A stretch of 64,000 nt of DNA, taken from positions 2,418,001-2,482,000 of the forward strand of contig NZ_SNWA01000001.1 in NCBI RefSeq assembly GCF_004361815.1. The letters are read 5' to 3'. This DNA is from Paraburkholderia sp. BL10I2N1. GTDB taxonomy: Bacteria; Pseudomonadota; Gammaproteobacteria; Burkholderiales; Burkholderiaceae. The position numbers and the translations under genes were made by a program. Below are positions 1-9,088 of this stretch, in pieces; the first letter of the stretch is position 1; the number at the start of each line of letters is the position of its first letter. The notes under the pieces were generated by a model that ran no database searches, was not told the origin of the DNA, and saw only the letters and a list, made by a program, of their open reading frames with translations.

Positions 1-282
1 GGCGCGGCGTTGCTGGTGTTCGTGGAGATCACGCTCGACCACAAGAGCGGCAATATGTTCGACCAGTTTCGCCGCGAGGTTCAGAAGATCCCGGAAGTGC
101 TCGAGTGCCACCTGGTGTCCGGCGACTTCGACTATCTGATCAAGGCGCGTATCGGCGAGATGGCCGACTACCGGAAGCTGCTCGGCGACATCCTCCTGCA
201 ATTGCCGGGCGCGGTGCAGTCGAAAAGCTATGTGGTGATGGAAGAAATCAAGGAAACGTTGACGATTGCGGTCGATGAATAG
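1..282 (+). CDS. Lrp/AsnC family transcriptional regulator, C-terminal part
   Basis: The reading frame is open from the window edge and stops at 280-282, so only the C-terminal effector/oligomerisation (RAM/AsnC) domain is visible. The segment LLVFVEITLDHKSG, followed by VLECHLVSGDFDYLIKAR, is typical of the Lrp ligand-binding domain, with a GDFDY core as in Lrp itself. The DNA-binding helix-turn-helix must lie upstream of the window. The C-terminal KSYVVMEEIKET closely resembles leucine-responsive Lrp. The family controls amino-acid metabolism genes; the target here is unknown. Confidence 0.9.
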   Translation, partial: GAALLVFVEITLDHKSGNMFDQFRREVQKIPEVLECHLVSGDFDYLIKARIGEMADYRKLLGDILLQLPGAVQSKSYVVMEEIKETLTIAVDE

Positions 283-301
283 GCTGTTCGGACAGTCTCG
301 A

Positions 302-347
302 CAAACGGCCCATATACTGTATATTTATACAGTATATGGGCCGTTTG
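302..347. promoter_or_regulatory. LexA (SOS) box inside a 46-bp perfect inverted repeat
   Basis: Two 22-bp arms (302-323 and 326-347) are exact reverse complements around a 2-bp centre. The core at 315-334 is TACTGTATATTTATACAGTA, which has the CTGT-N8-ACAG LexA spacing and matches the E. coli consensus at 19 of 20 bases. It lies immediately before the PA0069-type radical SAM gene. Because symmetry continues into the GGCCC flanks and a T-rich stretch follows, it may also act as a transcript hairpin ending the Lrp gene. Confidence 0.85.
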
Positions 348-359
348 ATTTATCTTTCA

Positions 360-1496
360 GTGACCGATTCCGCCGACGAATTCCCCATCGCACCGCCTGC
401 GCCCCACAAAGGGCGCGGTGCCGTCACGAATCTTCAGGGCCGCTATGAAGTCGACCAGCGCGAAGCATTCGACGATGGCTGGATCCTGTCGCCCGCCGAT
501 GACGATGGCGGTGTGTCCGCTTTGCGTACGCAGGTCTTCGAGGAGCGCGCGAAAAGCATCCTGACCCATAACGCGTCGCCGGATATTCCTTTTGGCGTGT
601 CGTTGAATCCGTACCGGGGCTGCGAACACGGTTGCATCTATTGCTTTGCGCGGCCAACGCACAGCTATCTCGGTCTATCGCCCGGGCTCGATTTCGAGAG
701 CCGGATCTACGCGAAGGTCAACGCGCCGGAATTGCTCGTGCGCGAACTGTCGAAGAAATCCTACGTGCCAGAGCCGATTGCGCTTGGCGTCAATACGGAT
801 GCGTGGCAGCCCGTCGAGCGCGATCTGCGTCTCACGCGGCGGGTAATCGAGGTATTGCACGAGCGCGGGCACCCGTTTGCAGCCATCACGAAGTCGTCGT
901 TGATCGAGCGCGATCTTGATCTTCTGGCGCCGATGGCCGCTCGCGGTCAGGTCATGGCAGCCATTACGATTACCACGCTCGATGCCGACATCGCCCGCAC
1001 GCTGGAACCGCGTGCGGCAACGCCCGCGCGGCGGCTGCGTACCATCAGGACATTGAGTGAAGCTGGCGTGCCGGTCGGCGTGAGCATCGCGCCGGTGATT
1101 CCGTTCGTCACCGAACCCGACATGGAGCGCTTGCTCGAAGCGTGCGCCGAGGCGGGCGCTTCGAGCGCGAGCTATATCGTCCTGCGCCTCCCATGGGAAG
1201 TGGCGCCGCTATTCAAGGACTGGCTTGCCGCTCATTTCCCGGATCGAGCCGATCGCGTGATGAGCCGCGTGCGTGATATGCGGGGCGGCAAAGACTACGA
1301 CTCTTCTTTTGCGACGCGCATGAAGGGCGAAGGTCCGTGGGCGGATCTGCTCAAGCAGCGTTTTCACAAGGCTGTCCGGCGGCTCGGGTTGAACGAGCGC
1401 CGGCACGGAATTCTGGATATGTCGCAATTCCGTCATCCGGAGTTGGCGCCACGGCCAGCGCCGGGCGACCCGCAACTGGACCTGTTCCAGGACTAA
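360..1496 (+). CDS. PA0069-type radical SAM protein
   Basis: Radical SAM enzyme of the family named after Pseudomonas PA0069, related to spore photoproduct lyase (SplB-like). The CxxxCxxC cluster motif is seen as GCEHGCIYCFARPTHSYLG; it would bind a [4Fe-4S] cluster and SAM. The N-terminal KGRGAVTN element is also typical of the family. I chose the GTG at 360 because the in-frame ATG at 336 lies inside the right arm of the LexA palindrome; neither has a clear ribosome-binding site, so translation may be almost leaderless. The SOS operator suggests a DNA-damage role, in line with the SplB resemblance. The substrate is unknown. Confidence 0.88.
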   Translation: MTDSADEFPIAPPAPHKGRGAVTNLQGRYEVDQREAFDDGWILSPADDDGGVSALRTQVFEERAKSILTHNASPDIPFGVSLNPYRGCEHGCIYCFARPTHSYLGLSPGLDFESRIYAKVNAPELLVRELSKKSYVPEPIALGVNTDAWQPVERDLRLTRRVIEVLHERGHPFAAITKSSLIERDLDLLAPMAARGQVMAAITITTLDADIARTLEPRAATPARRLRTIRTLSEAGVPVGVSIAPVIPFVTEPDMERLLEACAEAGASSASYIVLRLPWEVAPLFKDWLAAHFPDRADRVMSRVRDMRGGKDYDSSFATRMKGEGPWADLLKQRFHKAVRRLGLNERRHGILDMSQFRHPELAPRPAPGDPQLDLFQD

Positions 1497-1520
1497 TGCC
1501 GTCCGGGCGTCGAAGGGTCG

Positions 1521-1988
1521 TTATTGCGACAGTTCCCTGGCCGCCTGAACCTGAGATTCGAAGTAGGTTTGAAACGACAGCGCAAGTCCGGTCATCAGCA
1601 AGAAAGCGCCAATCAGCAGCGAGAAAATCACAACGAAGATGACGGTCCAGCCGGAACGGCTGTGCTCCTGTGTCTGGGCATTGAACTGTGCATCCCACTT
1701 TTCATCGGGACGCAGTCCGTAGACGATCGCGGCAAGAAAGGCCGCCAGCAGCGATATCGCACCCGGAATGACGAGCACCCATCCGAGCGCCGATGCGCGT
1801 TCGGTTGCAGCGAGCAGAAGGAAGCCAGGGATGCCGACGATCGTGCCGAGCAGATGCGCCCAACCGTAGACGTCGCGCAGACCGTACAGATAGAAGCGAT
1901 GTGCGCCGAGGCTACCGAAGAAGAACGCGAGTGCGCCGGCAAGGGTCTTGGATCGGAAGCGCGGGGAAGTCGAAGCAGCGGTGGACAT
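1521..1988 (-). CDS. TM2 domain-containing membrane protein
   Basis: 155-residue membrane protein. The N-terminal third carries a TM2-type signature (ALAFFFGSLGAHRFYLYG), in which a short loop with a GAHRFYLG-like motif joins two membrane helices. Further hydrophobic segments lie near residues 70-90 and 112-135. Annotation pipelines often call these NINE or TM2 proteins. No biochemical function is established for bacterial members and the neighbours give no clue. It is convergent with the radical SAM gene and ends 25 bp from it. Confidence 0.75.
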   Translation of the reverse strand: MSTAASTSPRFRSKTLAGALAFFFGSLGAHRFYLYGLRDVYGWAHLLGTIVGIPGFLLLAATERASALGWVLVIPGAISLLAAFLAAIVYGLRPDEKWDAQFNAQTQEHSRSGWTVIFVVIFSLLIGAFLLMTGLALSFQTYFESQVQAARELSQ

Positions 1989-2161
1989 GAGCGAAAGCAG
2001 GTGAGAGGCAGCGGTTTGACGCTTGCGGCGTGTGGGACACAGGGCGCGACGTGAGCGCGCGCGGGCCGACGCGCATTCTACGCCGGTCGCGCGGCGGTGG
2101 TCACGTGGCCCGGGGCCACATTGGCGCGTCTCTCGACTACTCGGTCCGATCGTGCGGGTGC

Positions 2162-3400
2162 TTAGGGCGCGGCATATGTCACGCGGTAGATCGCGCCGGC
2201 GTAGTCGTCGCTGATCAGCAGCGAGCCGTCGGGCATCGGCAGAACATCAGCGGGCCGGCCCCACACGCTATCGTCGGGCATCAGCCAGCCCTGGACGAAA
2301 ACTTCTTGTCGCGGATTGCTGCCGTCAGCATTCACCATGACGCGGACGACCCGATAGCCCACCTTCCTGCTCCGGTTCCACGAACCGTGTTCGGCGATAA
2401 AAATATTGTCGCGGTAGCTGGCGGGGAACATTGAGCCTGTATAAAAACGCATGCCCAGCGACGCGACGTGCGCGCCGAGCCTGGCTACCGGCGGTGTGAA
2501 TGTGCTGCAAGGGTGATCTTTTCCGTATTCGGGGTCGGATACTTCGCCGCCGTGGCAGAACGGGTAGCCGAAGTCCATGCCGGCGCTCGGTGCGCGGTTG
2601 AGCTTGTCGTCGGGAGTGTCGTCGCCGAGCAAGTCGCGGCCGTTGTCGGTGAACCACAATTCGTGGGTCGTCGGATGCCACGCAAATCCAACCGTATTGC
2701 GGATGCCACGGGCGATCGTTTGGTAGTGGCTGCCGTCGGCGTCCATGCGCCCAATCATTGCGTAGCGGTCGCGATCGGGCAGGCAGATATTGCAGGGTGC
2801 GCCTTGTGGTACGTACAGCTTGCCATCGGGCCCGAACGCAATGAATTTCCAGCCGTGGTGGCGGTCGGTAGGCAGGGCATCGGTGACGACCGTGGGTGTC
2901 GGAGGCTGGGCCAGATGGTCATCGATGGCATCGAAGCGCAAGATCTTCGAGACTGCCGAAACGTACAGCGCGCCGTCATGCCATGCCACACCAACCGGCA
3001 TTTCCAGCCCCGACGCGATCACATGATGGGCGACGGCTTGCCCATCACGCAGTTCGAGCGCATAGACATGGCCGCCCATGCTGCCGATATACAGGATGCC
3101 TTTCGGCGAGAGCGCCATTTCTCGGGCAGCCGGTACGCCGTCGGACACGACTTCGATGCGGAAGCCCGGCGGCAATTTGAGGCGGTCAATGGGAAGTGCT
3201 GCCAGCGCGGGGGCCGCGGTCGCAACAAACAGAAAAAACGAGAACAGCGGACGGATCCAGCGGGGTGGGATCCCAAGCACCCTGTGGGCGGCTGGAATGG
3301 TTGCAAAAGCAGGTTTCACGAGATTCCTGACGCACATTGATCGACGGCTGGGTGGGCGGTTGCGGAGCCCTGTGGATGAAGAAATGATGGGCCTGCGCAA
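2162..3400 (-). CDS. PQQ-dependent sugar dehydrogenase / sorbosone dehydrogenase family protein
   Basis: Secreted beta-propeller of the soluble glucose dehydrogenase/L-sorbosone dehydrogenase family. A hydrophobic signal segment ending in ATAAPALAA precedes the mature LPPGFRIEVVSDGV. Family landmarks are present: GKLYVPQGAPCNIC, GIRNTVGFAWHPTTHELWFTDNGRD, FGYPFCHGG and FIAEHGSWNRS. Several Met codons precede the signal peptide; the one at 3337 gives a shorter, more normal N-terminus (391 residues) and may be the true start. These proteins oxidise aldose sugars in the periplasm using PQQ, but many homologues lack a known substrate, and no pqq genes are nearby. Confidence 0.8.
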   Translation of the reverse strand: MRRPIISSSTGLRNRPPSRRSMCVRNLVKPAFATIPAAHRVLGIPPRWIRPLFSFFLFVATAAPALAALPIDRLKLPPGFRIEVVSDGVPAAREMALSPKGILYIGSMGGHVYALELRDGQAVAHHVIASGLEMPVGVAWHDGALYVSAVSKILRFDAIDDHLAQPPTPTVVTDALPTDRHHGWKFIAFGPDGKLYVPQGAPCNICLPDRDRYAMIGRMDADGSHYQTIARGIRNTVGFAWHPTTHELWFTDNGRDLLGDDTPDDKLNRAPSAGMDFGYPFCHGGEVSDPEYGKDHPCSTFTPPVARLGAHVASLGMRFYTGSMFPASYRDNIFIAEHGSWNRSRKVGYRVVRVMVNADGSNPRQEVFVQGWLMPDDSVWGRPADVLPMPDGSLLISDDYAGAIYRVTYAAP

Positions 3401-3430
3401 CTACGCTTTCCAGATTATCCCGGTAAGTGT

Positions 3431-3459
3431 TTGTTATGGCGTTGCTTTCGGGCTATAAT
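3431..3459 (+). promoter_or_regulatory. Sigma-70 promoter of the rpsP operon
   Basis: TTGTTA at 3431-3436 and a perfect TATAAT at 3454-3459 are separated by 17 bp. Transcription would start near 3466, about 40 bp before rpsP. Confidence 0.75.
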
Positions 3460-3504
3460 TGCCTGTTTCAGTGGTCCCGAACCCCGGTTTTCAAGGATTC
3501 TAGT

Positions 3505-3759
3505 ATGGTCATCATCCGCTTGGCTCGTGGCGGCTCCAAGAAGCGCCCGTTCTACAACATCGTCGCAACCGATTCGCGTAACCGTCGTGACGGTCGCTTC
3601 ATCGAACGCGTTGGCTTCTACAACCCGGTCGCTACGAAGGGTGAGTCGCTGCGTATCGCTCAAGACCGCCTGACGTACTGGCAAGGCGTTGGCGCGCAGC
3701 TGTCGCCGACTGTCGAGCGTCTCGTGAAGGAAGCGCAAAAGGCGCAGCCGGCTGCCTGA
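3505..3759 (+). CDS. rpsP: 30S ribosomal protein S16
   Basis: 84 residues beginning [20 protein letters not shown], the diagnostic S16 N-terminus. S16 binds 16S rRNA early in assembly of the 30S subunit. The ATG at 3505 is chosen over an upstream in-frame start because it gives the conserved N-terminus and follows an AAGGA ribosome-binding sequence. It is the first gene of the classical rpsP-rimM-trmD-rplS operon and sits just downstream of a strong TATAAT promoter. Confidence 0.98.
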   Translation: MVIIRLARGGSKKRPFYNIVATDSRNRRDGRFIERVGFYNPVATKGESLRIAQDRLTYWQGVGAQLSPTVERLVKEAQKAQPAA

Positions 3760-3852
3760 TGGTAGCTTGTGTGCACATTGCGGGCGGGTCGCGTGAATGT
3801 TGCGGCGTGCCGGGTGCGCAGGTTTTTCTGAAGTTGGCTGCGAGGTCTGCTG

Positions 3853-4548
3853 ATGTCCGCGAGTGATTCCGGCGGCTCAGGCCGCGCCAAGACTGCAAAT
3901 CGCAGTCAGGCGTCGTTTGGCGCGTTCGTCCGTAAACCGGTCGAACGGGTCGCAGCCAAAGAAGTCGAGTCGAGTGCTGCAGAAATGCGTGCTGAGTCGG
4001 CGGAAAGCTGGCCGGACGACGCCGTCGAAGTTGGTGCGATTGTCGATGCGTACGGTCTCAAAGGCTGGGTAAAGGTGGCGGCACATGCGGACGCCGGGCG
4101 GGGAGGCGACGCCCTGCTGAGCGCGAAGCGCTGGTGGCTCATGAAGGGCCGCGAGAGGCGTTCTGCTCCAGTACTGCACTCCAAGGTCCACAGTAACAGC
4201 ATCGTTGCCCACATGGGTGGCGTTGCCGATCGTGATGTGGCGCTATCGATACGCGGTTACACCGTGTACATTCGCCGCAGCGATTTCCCGACGCTCGACG
4301 CCGATGAATTTTACTGGGTTGACCTGCTCGGCCTGGGTGTCGTCAACGAAGCGGGCGTCGCACTCGGCACGGTTGCTGACATGATCGACAACGGTGCGCA
4401 TTCAGTGCTGCGCGTCGAGTATCCGTCGACAGGCAAGGATGGCAAGCCGGTAACCGGTGAACGTTTGATCCCGTTCGTCGGTGTCTATGTCAAAACGGTG
4501 GATCAGGCGGCGAAGCAGATCATCGTCGACTGGGAAGCCGATTATTAA
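3853..4548 (+). CDS. rimM: Ribosome maturation factor RimM
   Basis: 231 residues. The RimM domain starts near residue 58 ([18 protein letters not shown]), followed by the PRC-barrel ([20 protein letters not shown]) and the closing [14 protein letters not shown] block. RimM binds S19 in the 30S head and helps 16S rRNA processing. The roughly 55-residue N-terminal extension ([16 protein letters not shown]) is longer than in E. coli; as far as I recall, it is usual in Burkholderia. A later Met at 3985 is a less likely start. It is the second gene of the S16 operon, 93 bp after rpsP. Confidence 0.96.
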   Translation: MSASDSGGSGRAKTANRSQASFGAFVRKPVERVAAKEVESSAAEMRAESAESWPDDAVEVGAIVDAYGLKGWVKVAAHADAGRGGDALLSAKRWWLMKGRERRSAPVLHSKVHSNSIVAHMGGVADRDVALSIRGYTVYIRRSDFPTLDADEFYWVDLLGLGVVNEAGVALGTVADMIDNGAHSVLRVEYPSTGKDGKPVTGERLIPFVGVYVKTVDQAAKQIIVDWEADY

Positions 4549-4574
4549 ACACAATTCGCTGAACGGAGAGAGCG

Positions 4575-5342
4575 ATGCAGTTCGATGTCGTTACGCTCTT
4601 TCCTGAGATGTTTCGTGCGCTGACCGATTGGGGCATCACAAGCCGAGCGGCGAAGCAGCAACGCTACGGTCTACGCACGTGGAATCCCCGCGATTTCACA
4701 ACGGACAGCTACCGTACCATCGATGATCGCCCGTACGGTGGTGGCCCCGGCATGGTGATGCTGGCGAAGCCGCTGGAAGATGCGATCGGCGCGGCGAAAG
4801 CGGCGCAGGCAGAGCAGGGCGTGACCGGTTCGCGTGTTGTGATGATGTCTCCGCAAGGTGCGACGCTCAATCATGACCGGGTGATGCGATTTGCGCAGGA
4901 GCCTGGCCTCATTGTGTTGTGCGGCCGGTATGAAGCAATCGATCAGCGTCTGATCGATCGTTGCGTCGATGAAGAGGTCAGTCTTGGCGATTTCGTGTTG
5001 TCAGGCGGCGAATTGCCTGCGATGGCGCTAATGGATGCAGTTGTGCGCCAGTTGCCGGGTGTGCTGAACGACTCGCAATCGGCCGTGCAGGACAGTTTCG
5101 TCGACGTGTTGCTTGATTGTCCGCACTACACCCGGCCGGAAGAATACGACGGCGTGCGCGTCCCCGATGTGCTGCTTGGCGGCCACCATGCGGAGATCGA
5201 GCAGTGGCGTCGTCGTGAAGCATTGCGCAATACACTGGCGAAGCGCCCCGATCTGATCGAGCGCGCCAGAAAGTACAAGATGTTGAGCCGCGCCGATGAG
5301 GCGTGGCTTGCAAGTCTCGCGAAGGAAGCGTCGAAGGCGTAA
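4575..5342 (+). CDS. trmD: tRNA (guanine-N1-)-methyltransferase
   Basis: 255 residues. TrmD methylates G37 of tRNAs from SAM, preventing +1 frameshifting. The N-terminus [16 protein letters not shown], the [11 protein letters not shown] loop, the trefoil-knot segments [14 protein letters not shown] and [20 protein letters not shown], and [14 protein letters not shown] are all present. It starts 26 bp after rimM, with a GGAGAG ribosome-binding site, in the conserved operon order. Confidence 0.98.
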   Translation: MQFDVVTLFPEMFRALTDWGITSRAAKQQRYGLRTWNPRDFTTDSYRTIDDRPYGGGPGMVMLAKPLEDAIGAAKAAQAEQGVTGSRVVMMSPQGATLNHDRVMRFAQEPGLIVLCGRYEAIDQRLIDRCVDEEVSLGDFVLSGGELPAMALMDAVVRQLPGVLNDSQSAVQDSFVDVLLDCPHYTRPEEYDGVRVPDVLLGGHHAEIEQWRRREALRNTLAKRPDLIERARKYKMLSRADEAWLASLAKEASKA

Positions 5343-5488
5343 AGCCTACGTCATTCCGGGCGAGCACCAGGCGGCGTCGTACATGCGTGTGCGGTGCCAG
5401 ATGTGAACCCATCCTCTATCGGGGCCGTCGCCGCGCGTGAAACGCAAGGCAGGTACGAACGCCGACAAGATGGACTTAGGAGTCAGTG

Positions 5489-5875
5489 ATGAATCTAATT
5501 GCAAAACTCGAGCAGGAAGAAATCGAGCGCGCGCTCGCAGGCAAGACCATCCCCGAATTCGCCCCTGGCGACACGGTGATCGTGAGCGTGAACGTCGTCG
5601 AAGGTACGCGTAAGCGTGTTCAGGCCTACGAAGGCGTCGTGATTGCCAAGCGCAACCGCGGCCTCAACTCGTCGTTCATCGTCCGCAAGATTTCGTCGGG
5701 CGAAGGCGTTGAGCGTACGTTCCAGACGTACTCGCCGCTTTTGGCAAGCATCGTCGTGAAGCGTCGTGGCGATGTGCGTCGCGCGAAGCTGTACTACCTG
5801 CGCGATCGTTCGGGCAAGTCGGCCCGGATCAAGGAAAAGCTGGTCTCGAAAGACCGCGCTGCTTCCCAGGCGTAA
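5489..5875 (+). CDS. rplS: 50S ribosomal protein L19
   Basis: 128 residues from the ATG at 5489, which has an AGGAG sequence 6 bases upstream; the GTG directly before it (5486) is less likely. [15 protein letters not shown], the [17 protein letters not shown] region and the [10 protein letters not shown] tail are typical of L19, which lies at the 30S-50S interface. It is the last gene of the S16 operon and a strong terminator follows within 20 bp. Confidence 0.98.
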   Translation: MNLIAKLEQEEIERALAGKTIPEFAPGDTVIVSVNVVEGTRKRVQAYEGVVIAKRNRGLNSSFIVRKISSGEGVERTFQTYSPLLASIVVKRRGDVRRAKLYYLRDRSGKSARIKEKLVSKDRAASQA

Positions 5876-5888
5876 AAGCTGTAAGAAA

Positions 5889-5916
5889 AAGCACCCCTCG
5901 CGGGTGCTTTTTTCTT
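5889..5916 (+). terminator. Rho-independent terminator of the rpsP-rplS operon
   Basis: The stem GCACCC/GGGTGC around a short CTCGC loop (5891-5907) is followed by a run of T at 5908-5912, shortly after the rplS stop codon. Confidence 0.9.
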
Positions 5917-5971
5917 TGGTCAGTCAGAATAGCGGTATGTCTAATGCCACTCGCCAGTTCCGGGAATCCCG

Positions 5972-6653
5972 TTGATCCGCCCTGTTTTTGAACCCGAGGC
6001 CCTGCCTGTTGAATCGACGGGCGCCGATCTGCCGCCAGTTGCGCCCGAACGTCTGACGCCAGACGGGTTGCGCGCGCGGTTCGAGCAGCGTTTGCAGTGG
6101 GCGCCGGAGCCGATCGTCGAATCCCGTCTACGAGAGGGGGATCCGCGGCTCGCGGCTGTGTTGATGCCGCTTGTCGTGCGCGAAGAGGGTCTCACGGTGC
6201 TGCTTACACAGCGAGCCGACCACCTGAACGACCACGCCGGCCAGGTTAGTTTCCCGGGGGGGCGTCAGGAGCCGTACGACGCCGATGCGACCGCCACCGC
6301 ATTGCGCGAGGCGCAAGAGGAAGTCGCACTGGATCCGGCGCGCGTCGAGATACTCGGGTCCTTACCGGACTATCTGACTGGCACGGGTTTTCGGGTCACG
6401 CCCGTGGTCGGTCTCGTCCACCCGCCATTTACCGTCGAAGCGGACACGCTCGAGGTCGCGGAAATCTTCGAAGTGCCGCTCAGCTTTCTGATGGATCCTG
6501 CCTGTCACGAGGTGCGTGTGTTTCGCTGGGAAGGCGGCGAGCGTCGTTTTTTTTGCGATGCCGTACCCGCGCGCTGAATCACAGGGTCATCACTTCATCT
6601 GGGGGGCAACGGCGGGCATGTTGCGCAATTTCTATCGCTTTCTCGTCGCCTGA
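5972..6653 (+). pseudogene. CoA pyrophosphatase-type NUDIX hydrolase, frameshifted in a T8 run
   Basis: The frame begins at a TTG (5972), giving MIRPVFEPEALPVE, and carries the CoA pyrophosphatase variant of the NUDIX box: HAGQVSFPGGRQE then ALREAQEEVALD. Such enzymes cleave CoA to phosphopantetheine and 3',5'-ADP. The frame stops early at 6577 after RRFFCDAVPAR. Removing one T from the eight-T run at 6547-6554 restores the normal family ending: RRFFAMPYPRA, then FIWGATAGMLRNFYRFL, with a stop at 6651-6653. As given, the last roughly 30 residues are replaced by 7 unrelated ones. The cause may be a sequencing error, a real mutation or slippage in the T tract. The catalytic NUDIX box itself is intact. 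Confidence 0.85.
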
Positions 6654-6771
6654 GTTCCGGGGCTGGCCAACACGCCGGCAGTTTGCGGCCGCCGCACGCT
6701 CAGGCTCATCCGACCCTGTGCTATCGTTATAAAACAAAACCGAAATAAACTCGAAAAGCACGGCGCATCGC

Positions 6772-7710
6772 ATGACTTTTTTCTCTGTATTGCTGGCTCT
6801 CATCATCGAACAGCTGCGCGCGCTGTCGCCGAACAACCCGGTGTCGGCGTTGCTTCAATACCATGCGGAATCGGCCGCGCAGGGCTTCGATGCGGGCAAG
6901 CAGAAGCACGGCGTTCTCGCCTGGCTGGTCGTCGTGTTGCCCTGGACGCTTTTCGTCGGTCTCGTCTACTACGTGCTGTACGAGATCAACTTCGTGCTGG
7001 CGTTCCTGTGGAACGTGGTAGTGGTGTATTTCACCCTCGGTTTCCGGCAGTTCAGTCACTACTTCACTGATATCCACCTGTCGCTCAACAACGACGACGT
7101 GCCGCGTGCACGTGAGATTCTCAATGAGTGGACAGGCCTCGATACCGTCGACATGCCGGTCAGCGAGATCGTGCGCCACACCTTGATTCATGCTGTCGTG
7201 GCTTCGCATCGTCACGTGTTTGGGGTGTTCTTCTGGTTCCTGATACCGGTGGGGCCGGCGGGTGCAGTGCTGTATCGCATCGCCGAGTATCTGGCCCGCA
7301 CGTGGTCCAAACCCGCTGACAATCGCACGCCTGCGTTTGCCACGTTCGCGCAGCGTGCCTTCTTCGTGATCGACTGGGTGCCGGCGAGGCTGACGTCGCT
7401 GGGCTTTGCGATTGTCGGCAACTTCGAAGATGCGATTTATGCGTGGCGTAACCACGCGCGTCAGTGGCCAGATGCAAACGACGGCGTTTTGCTGGCCGCA
7501 GGCAGCGGTGCCCTGGGTGCGCGTCTGAGCGGGCCGCTCGCCGAGCCATCGAGCCTCGACGCATTGTCCACCGGCGACGGTGGTCCAATGTCTGTGGGTG
7601 ACGACTGCACGCCGCGCACGCTGCAATCGGCCGTTGGCCTCGTGTGGCGTGCCGTGATCCTGTGGATGATTCTGCTGTTGATGCTGACGATTGCCGTCTG
7701 GCTCGCGTGA
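6772..7710 (+). CDS. CobD/CbiB (AmpE-like) family membrane protein
   Basis: 312-residue membrane protein with several hydrophobic segments (about residues 1-15, 48-90, 150-180 and a final helix at 292-311). The opening MTFFSVLLALIIEQLRAL and the regularly spaced His/Arg residues (FRQFSHYFTDIH, EIVRHTLIHAVVASHRHVFG) match the CobD/CbiB superfamily as found in betaproteobacteria. True CobD joins cobyric acid and aminopropanol in cobalamin synthesis. With no other cob genes near, this member is better regarded as AmpE-like, of unknown function. A hairpin terminator follows. Confidence 0.8.
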   Translation: MTFFSVLLALIIEQLRALSPNNPVSALLQYHAESAAQGFDAGKQKHGVLAWLVVVLPWTLFVGLVYYVLYEINFVLAFLWNVVVVYFTLGFRQFSHYFTDIHLSLNNDDVPRAREILNEWTGLDTVDMPVSEIVRHTLIHAVVASHRHVFGVFFWFLIPVGPAGAVLYRIAEYLARTWSKPADNRTPAFATFAQRAFFVIDWVPARLTSLGFAIVGNFEDAIYAWRNHARQWPDANDGVLLAAGSGALGARLSGPLAEPSSLDALSTGDGGPMSVGDDCTPRTLQSAVGLVWRAVILWMILLLMLTIAVWLA

Positions 7711-7745
7711 CTGACTCGCCGGAGCGTTGATCCGTGGTACTGCGA

Positions 7746-7772
7746 AAAGCCGGCAATGCCGGCTTTCTCTTT
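7746..7772 (+). terminator. Rho-independent terminator after the CobD-like gene
   Basis: The AAAGCCGGC/GCCGGCTTT stem with a 3-base loop (7746-7766) is followed by a T-rich CTCTTTT. Confidence 0.88.
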
Positions 7773-7798
7773 TGTGCGACTCGCTCCGTGAGGGAGCG

Positions 7799-8122
7799 TC
7801 AGCCGTCCAGCGGATCCCGAGCGGTGCCGCACTGCCAGCACACGGTGAACTGCGCCTCGAGGATCTCGCCGCATTGATGACACCGCCACGGCGGCGTGCC
7901 GGCGGCCGGTCCGTTGGAAGCCGCGTCGATCAACTTTCTCGCCAGCATCTCGTCCCGCTCGTCGACGAGCCATAGCTCTGGCGCGCATTGCTCCGCCGGG
8001 ATCTCGCCGAGCGCGCCGTTCAGATATCGGTTATGCAATTCGCATGAAATACCCGCTGCCGACAGCACATTGATCCAATGCTGTCCGATCAGCACATTCG
8101 GCGCACGCATCAGTTTCATCAT
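7799..8122 (-). CDS. DUF2007-type protein with C-terminal zinc ribbon
   Basis: 107 residues. The N-terminal half (MRAPNVLIGQHWINVLSAAGISCELHN, then ELWLVDERDEMLARKLID) fits the small DUF2007 alpha/beta domain often labelled putative signal-transducing protein. The C-terminus has two CxxC knuckles, WRCHQCG and CWQCGTARD, predicted to bind one zinc ion. No function is known. It lies 24 bp downstream of rsgA on the same strand and is probably co-transcribed with the M48 protease and rsgA genes. Confidence 0.75.
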   Translation of the reverse strand: MMKLMRAPNVLIGQHWINVLSAAGISCELHNRYLNGALGEIPAEQCAPELWLVDERDEMLARKLIDAASNGPAAGTPPWRCHQCGEILEAQFTVCWQCGTARDPLDG

Positions 8123-8146
8123 GGTCGGGGAAGGGCGCGTTGATTG

Positions 8147-9088
8147 TCAGCGGACAATCTGGCCCGCCTCGTGAACGAGTTGCGCATACAGCGCTTGCCG
8201 CTCGCGCGCGATGCGGCCGTCTTCAACGGCTGCGAGAATCGCGCAGCCCGGTTCTTGAAGATGATGGCAGTTGTAGAAGCGGCAGTCAGCCAGCAGCGGA
8301 CGAAACTCCGGGAATGCCCGTTCGAGACGACCTTCTGTCAGGTGATGCAGGCCGAATTCCTGAAAACCCGGCGAATCGGTCAGCGAGCCGCCCTCGGGCA
8401 GCGGATAGAGCCGGGTATAGGTGGTCGTGTGACGGCCACTGTTGAGCGCCGTGGATATTTCGCGTGTCGCAACTTCCGCATCCGGCACGAGCAGATTCAC
8501 GAGCGTCGACTTGCCCATGCCTGACTGGCCCAGCAACAGCGTCGAATGACCATGCAGATGTTCAGAGAGTGCTGCGCGGGCGGCGTCGGGCTGCATCTTG
8601 ATCGACACTTCGACCACCGGATACCCCAGCTCGCGATATTGCGCAAGCCGCGCCCGCGCGCCGGGTAACGCTGCTTCGACGTCGATCTTGTTCAGCACGA
8701 TCAGCGGTTTGAGTTCGTTCGCTTCGGCGGCGACCAGCGCGCGACCGAGCAGATCCTCGCTGAAGTGCGGCACGGTGGCGAGTACGATCAGCAACTGATC
8801 GAGATTCGCGGCAAAGAGCTTCGACTTGTACTGATCCGATCGATAGAGCAGATTGCGCCGCTCGTCGATTGCGACGATCACGCCCTGGTCAGCGGAAGCC
8901 GCTTCATAGGTCACGCGATCGCCGACCGCCACCTCGCTGCGCTTGCCCCGCGGGAAGCACTGCAATGGGGCGCCGCCATCGTCTGGCACGACCAGGTAGT
9001 GGCGCCCATGCGCGGCGACGACGAGTCCGTGCACCCGCGCGAGCGCGCTGGCCGCGGCGCGCGCTGCCTTCGGCGAGCGGCCGCTCAT
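8147..9088 (-). CDS. rsgA: Ribosome small subunit-dependent GTPase A
   Basis: 313 residues. RsgA is a circularly permuted GTPase that checks late 30S maturation. The motifs appear in permuted order: G4 LIVLNKID, then G1 [12 protein letters not shown], then G3 [11 protein letters not shown]. An OB-fold precedes them ([18 protein letters not shown]) and a zinc knuckle follows ([14 protein letters not shown]). Its start codon overlaps the stop of the upstream M48 protease gene by 4 bases (ATGA), showing translational coupling. Confidence 0.97.
   Translation of the reverse strand: MSGRSPKAARAAASALARVHGLVVAAHGRHYLVVPDDGGAPLQCFPRGKRSEVAVGDRVTYEAASADQGVIVAIDERRNLLYRSDQYKSKLFAANLDQLLIVLATVPHFSEDLLGRALVAAEANELKPLIVLNKIDVEAALPGARARLAQYRELGYPVVEVSIKMQPDAARAALSEHLHGHSTLLLGQSGMGKSTLVNLLVPDAEVATREISTALNSGRHTTTYTRLYPLPEGGSLTDSPGFQEFGLHHLTEGRLERAFPEFRPLLADCRFYNCHHLQEPGCAILAAVEDGRIARERQALYAQLVHEAGQIVR

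Noticed and set aside
6772..7710. Cobalamin synthesis role for the CobD/CbiB-like protein
   Set aside because: No other cob or cbi genes are visible nearby, and this gene family includes AmpE-like members of other function.
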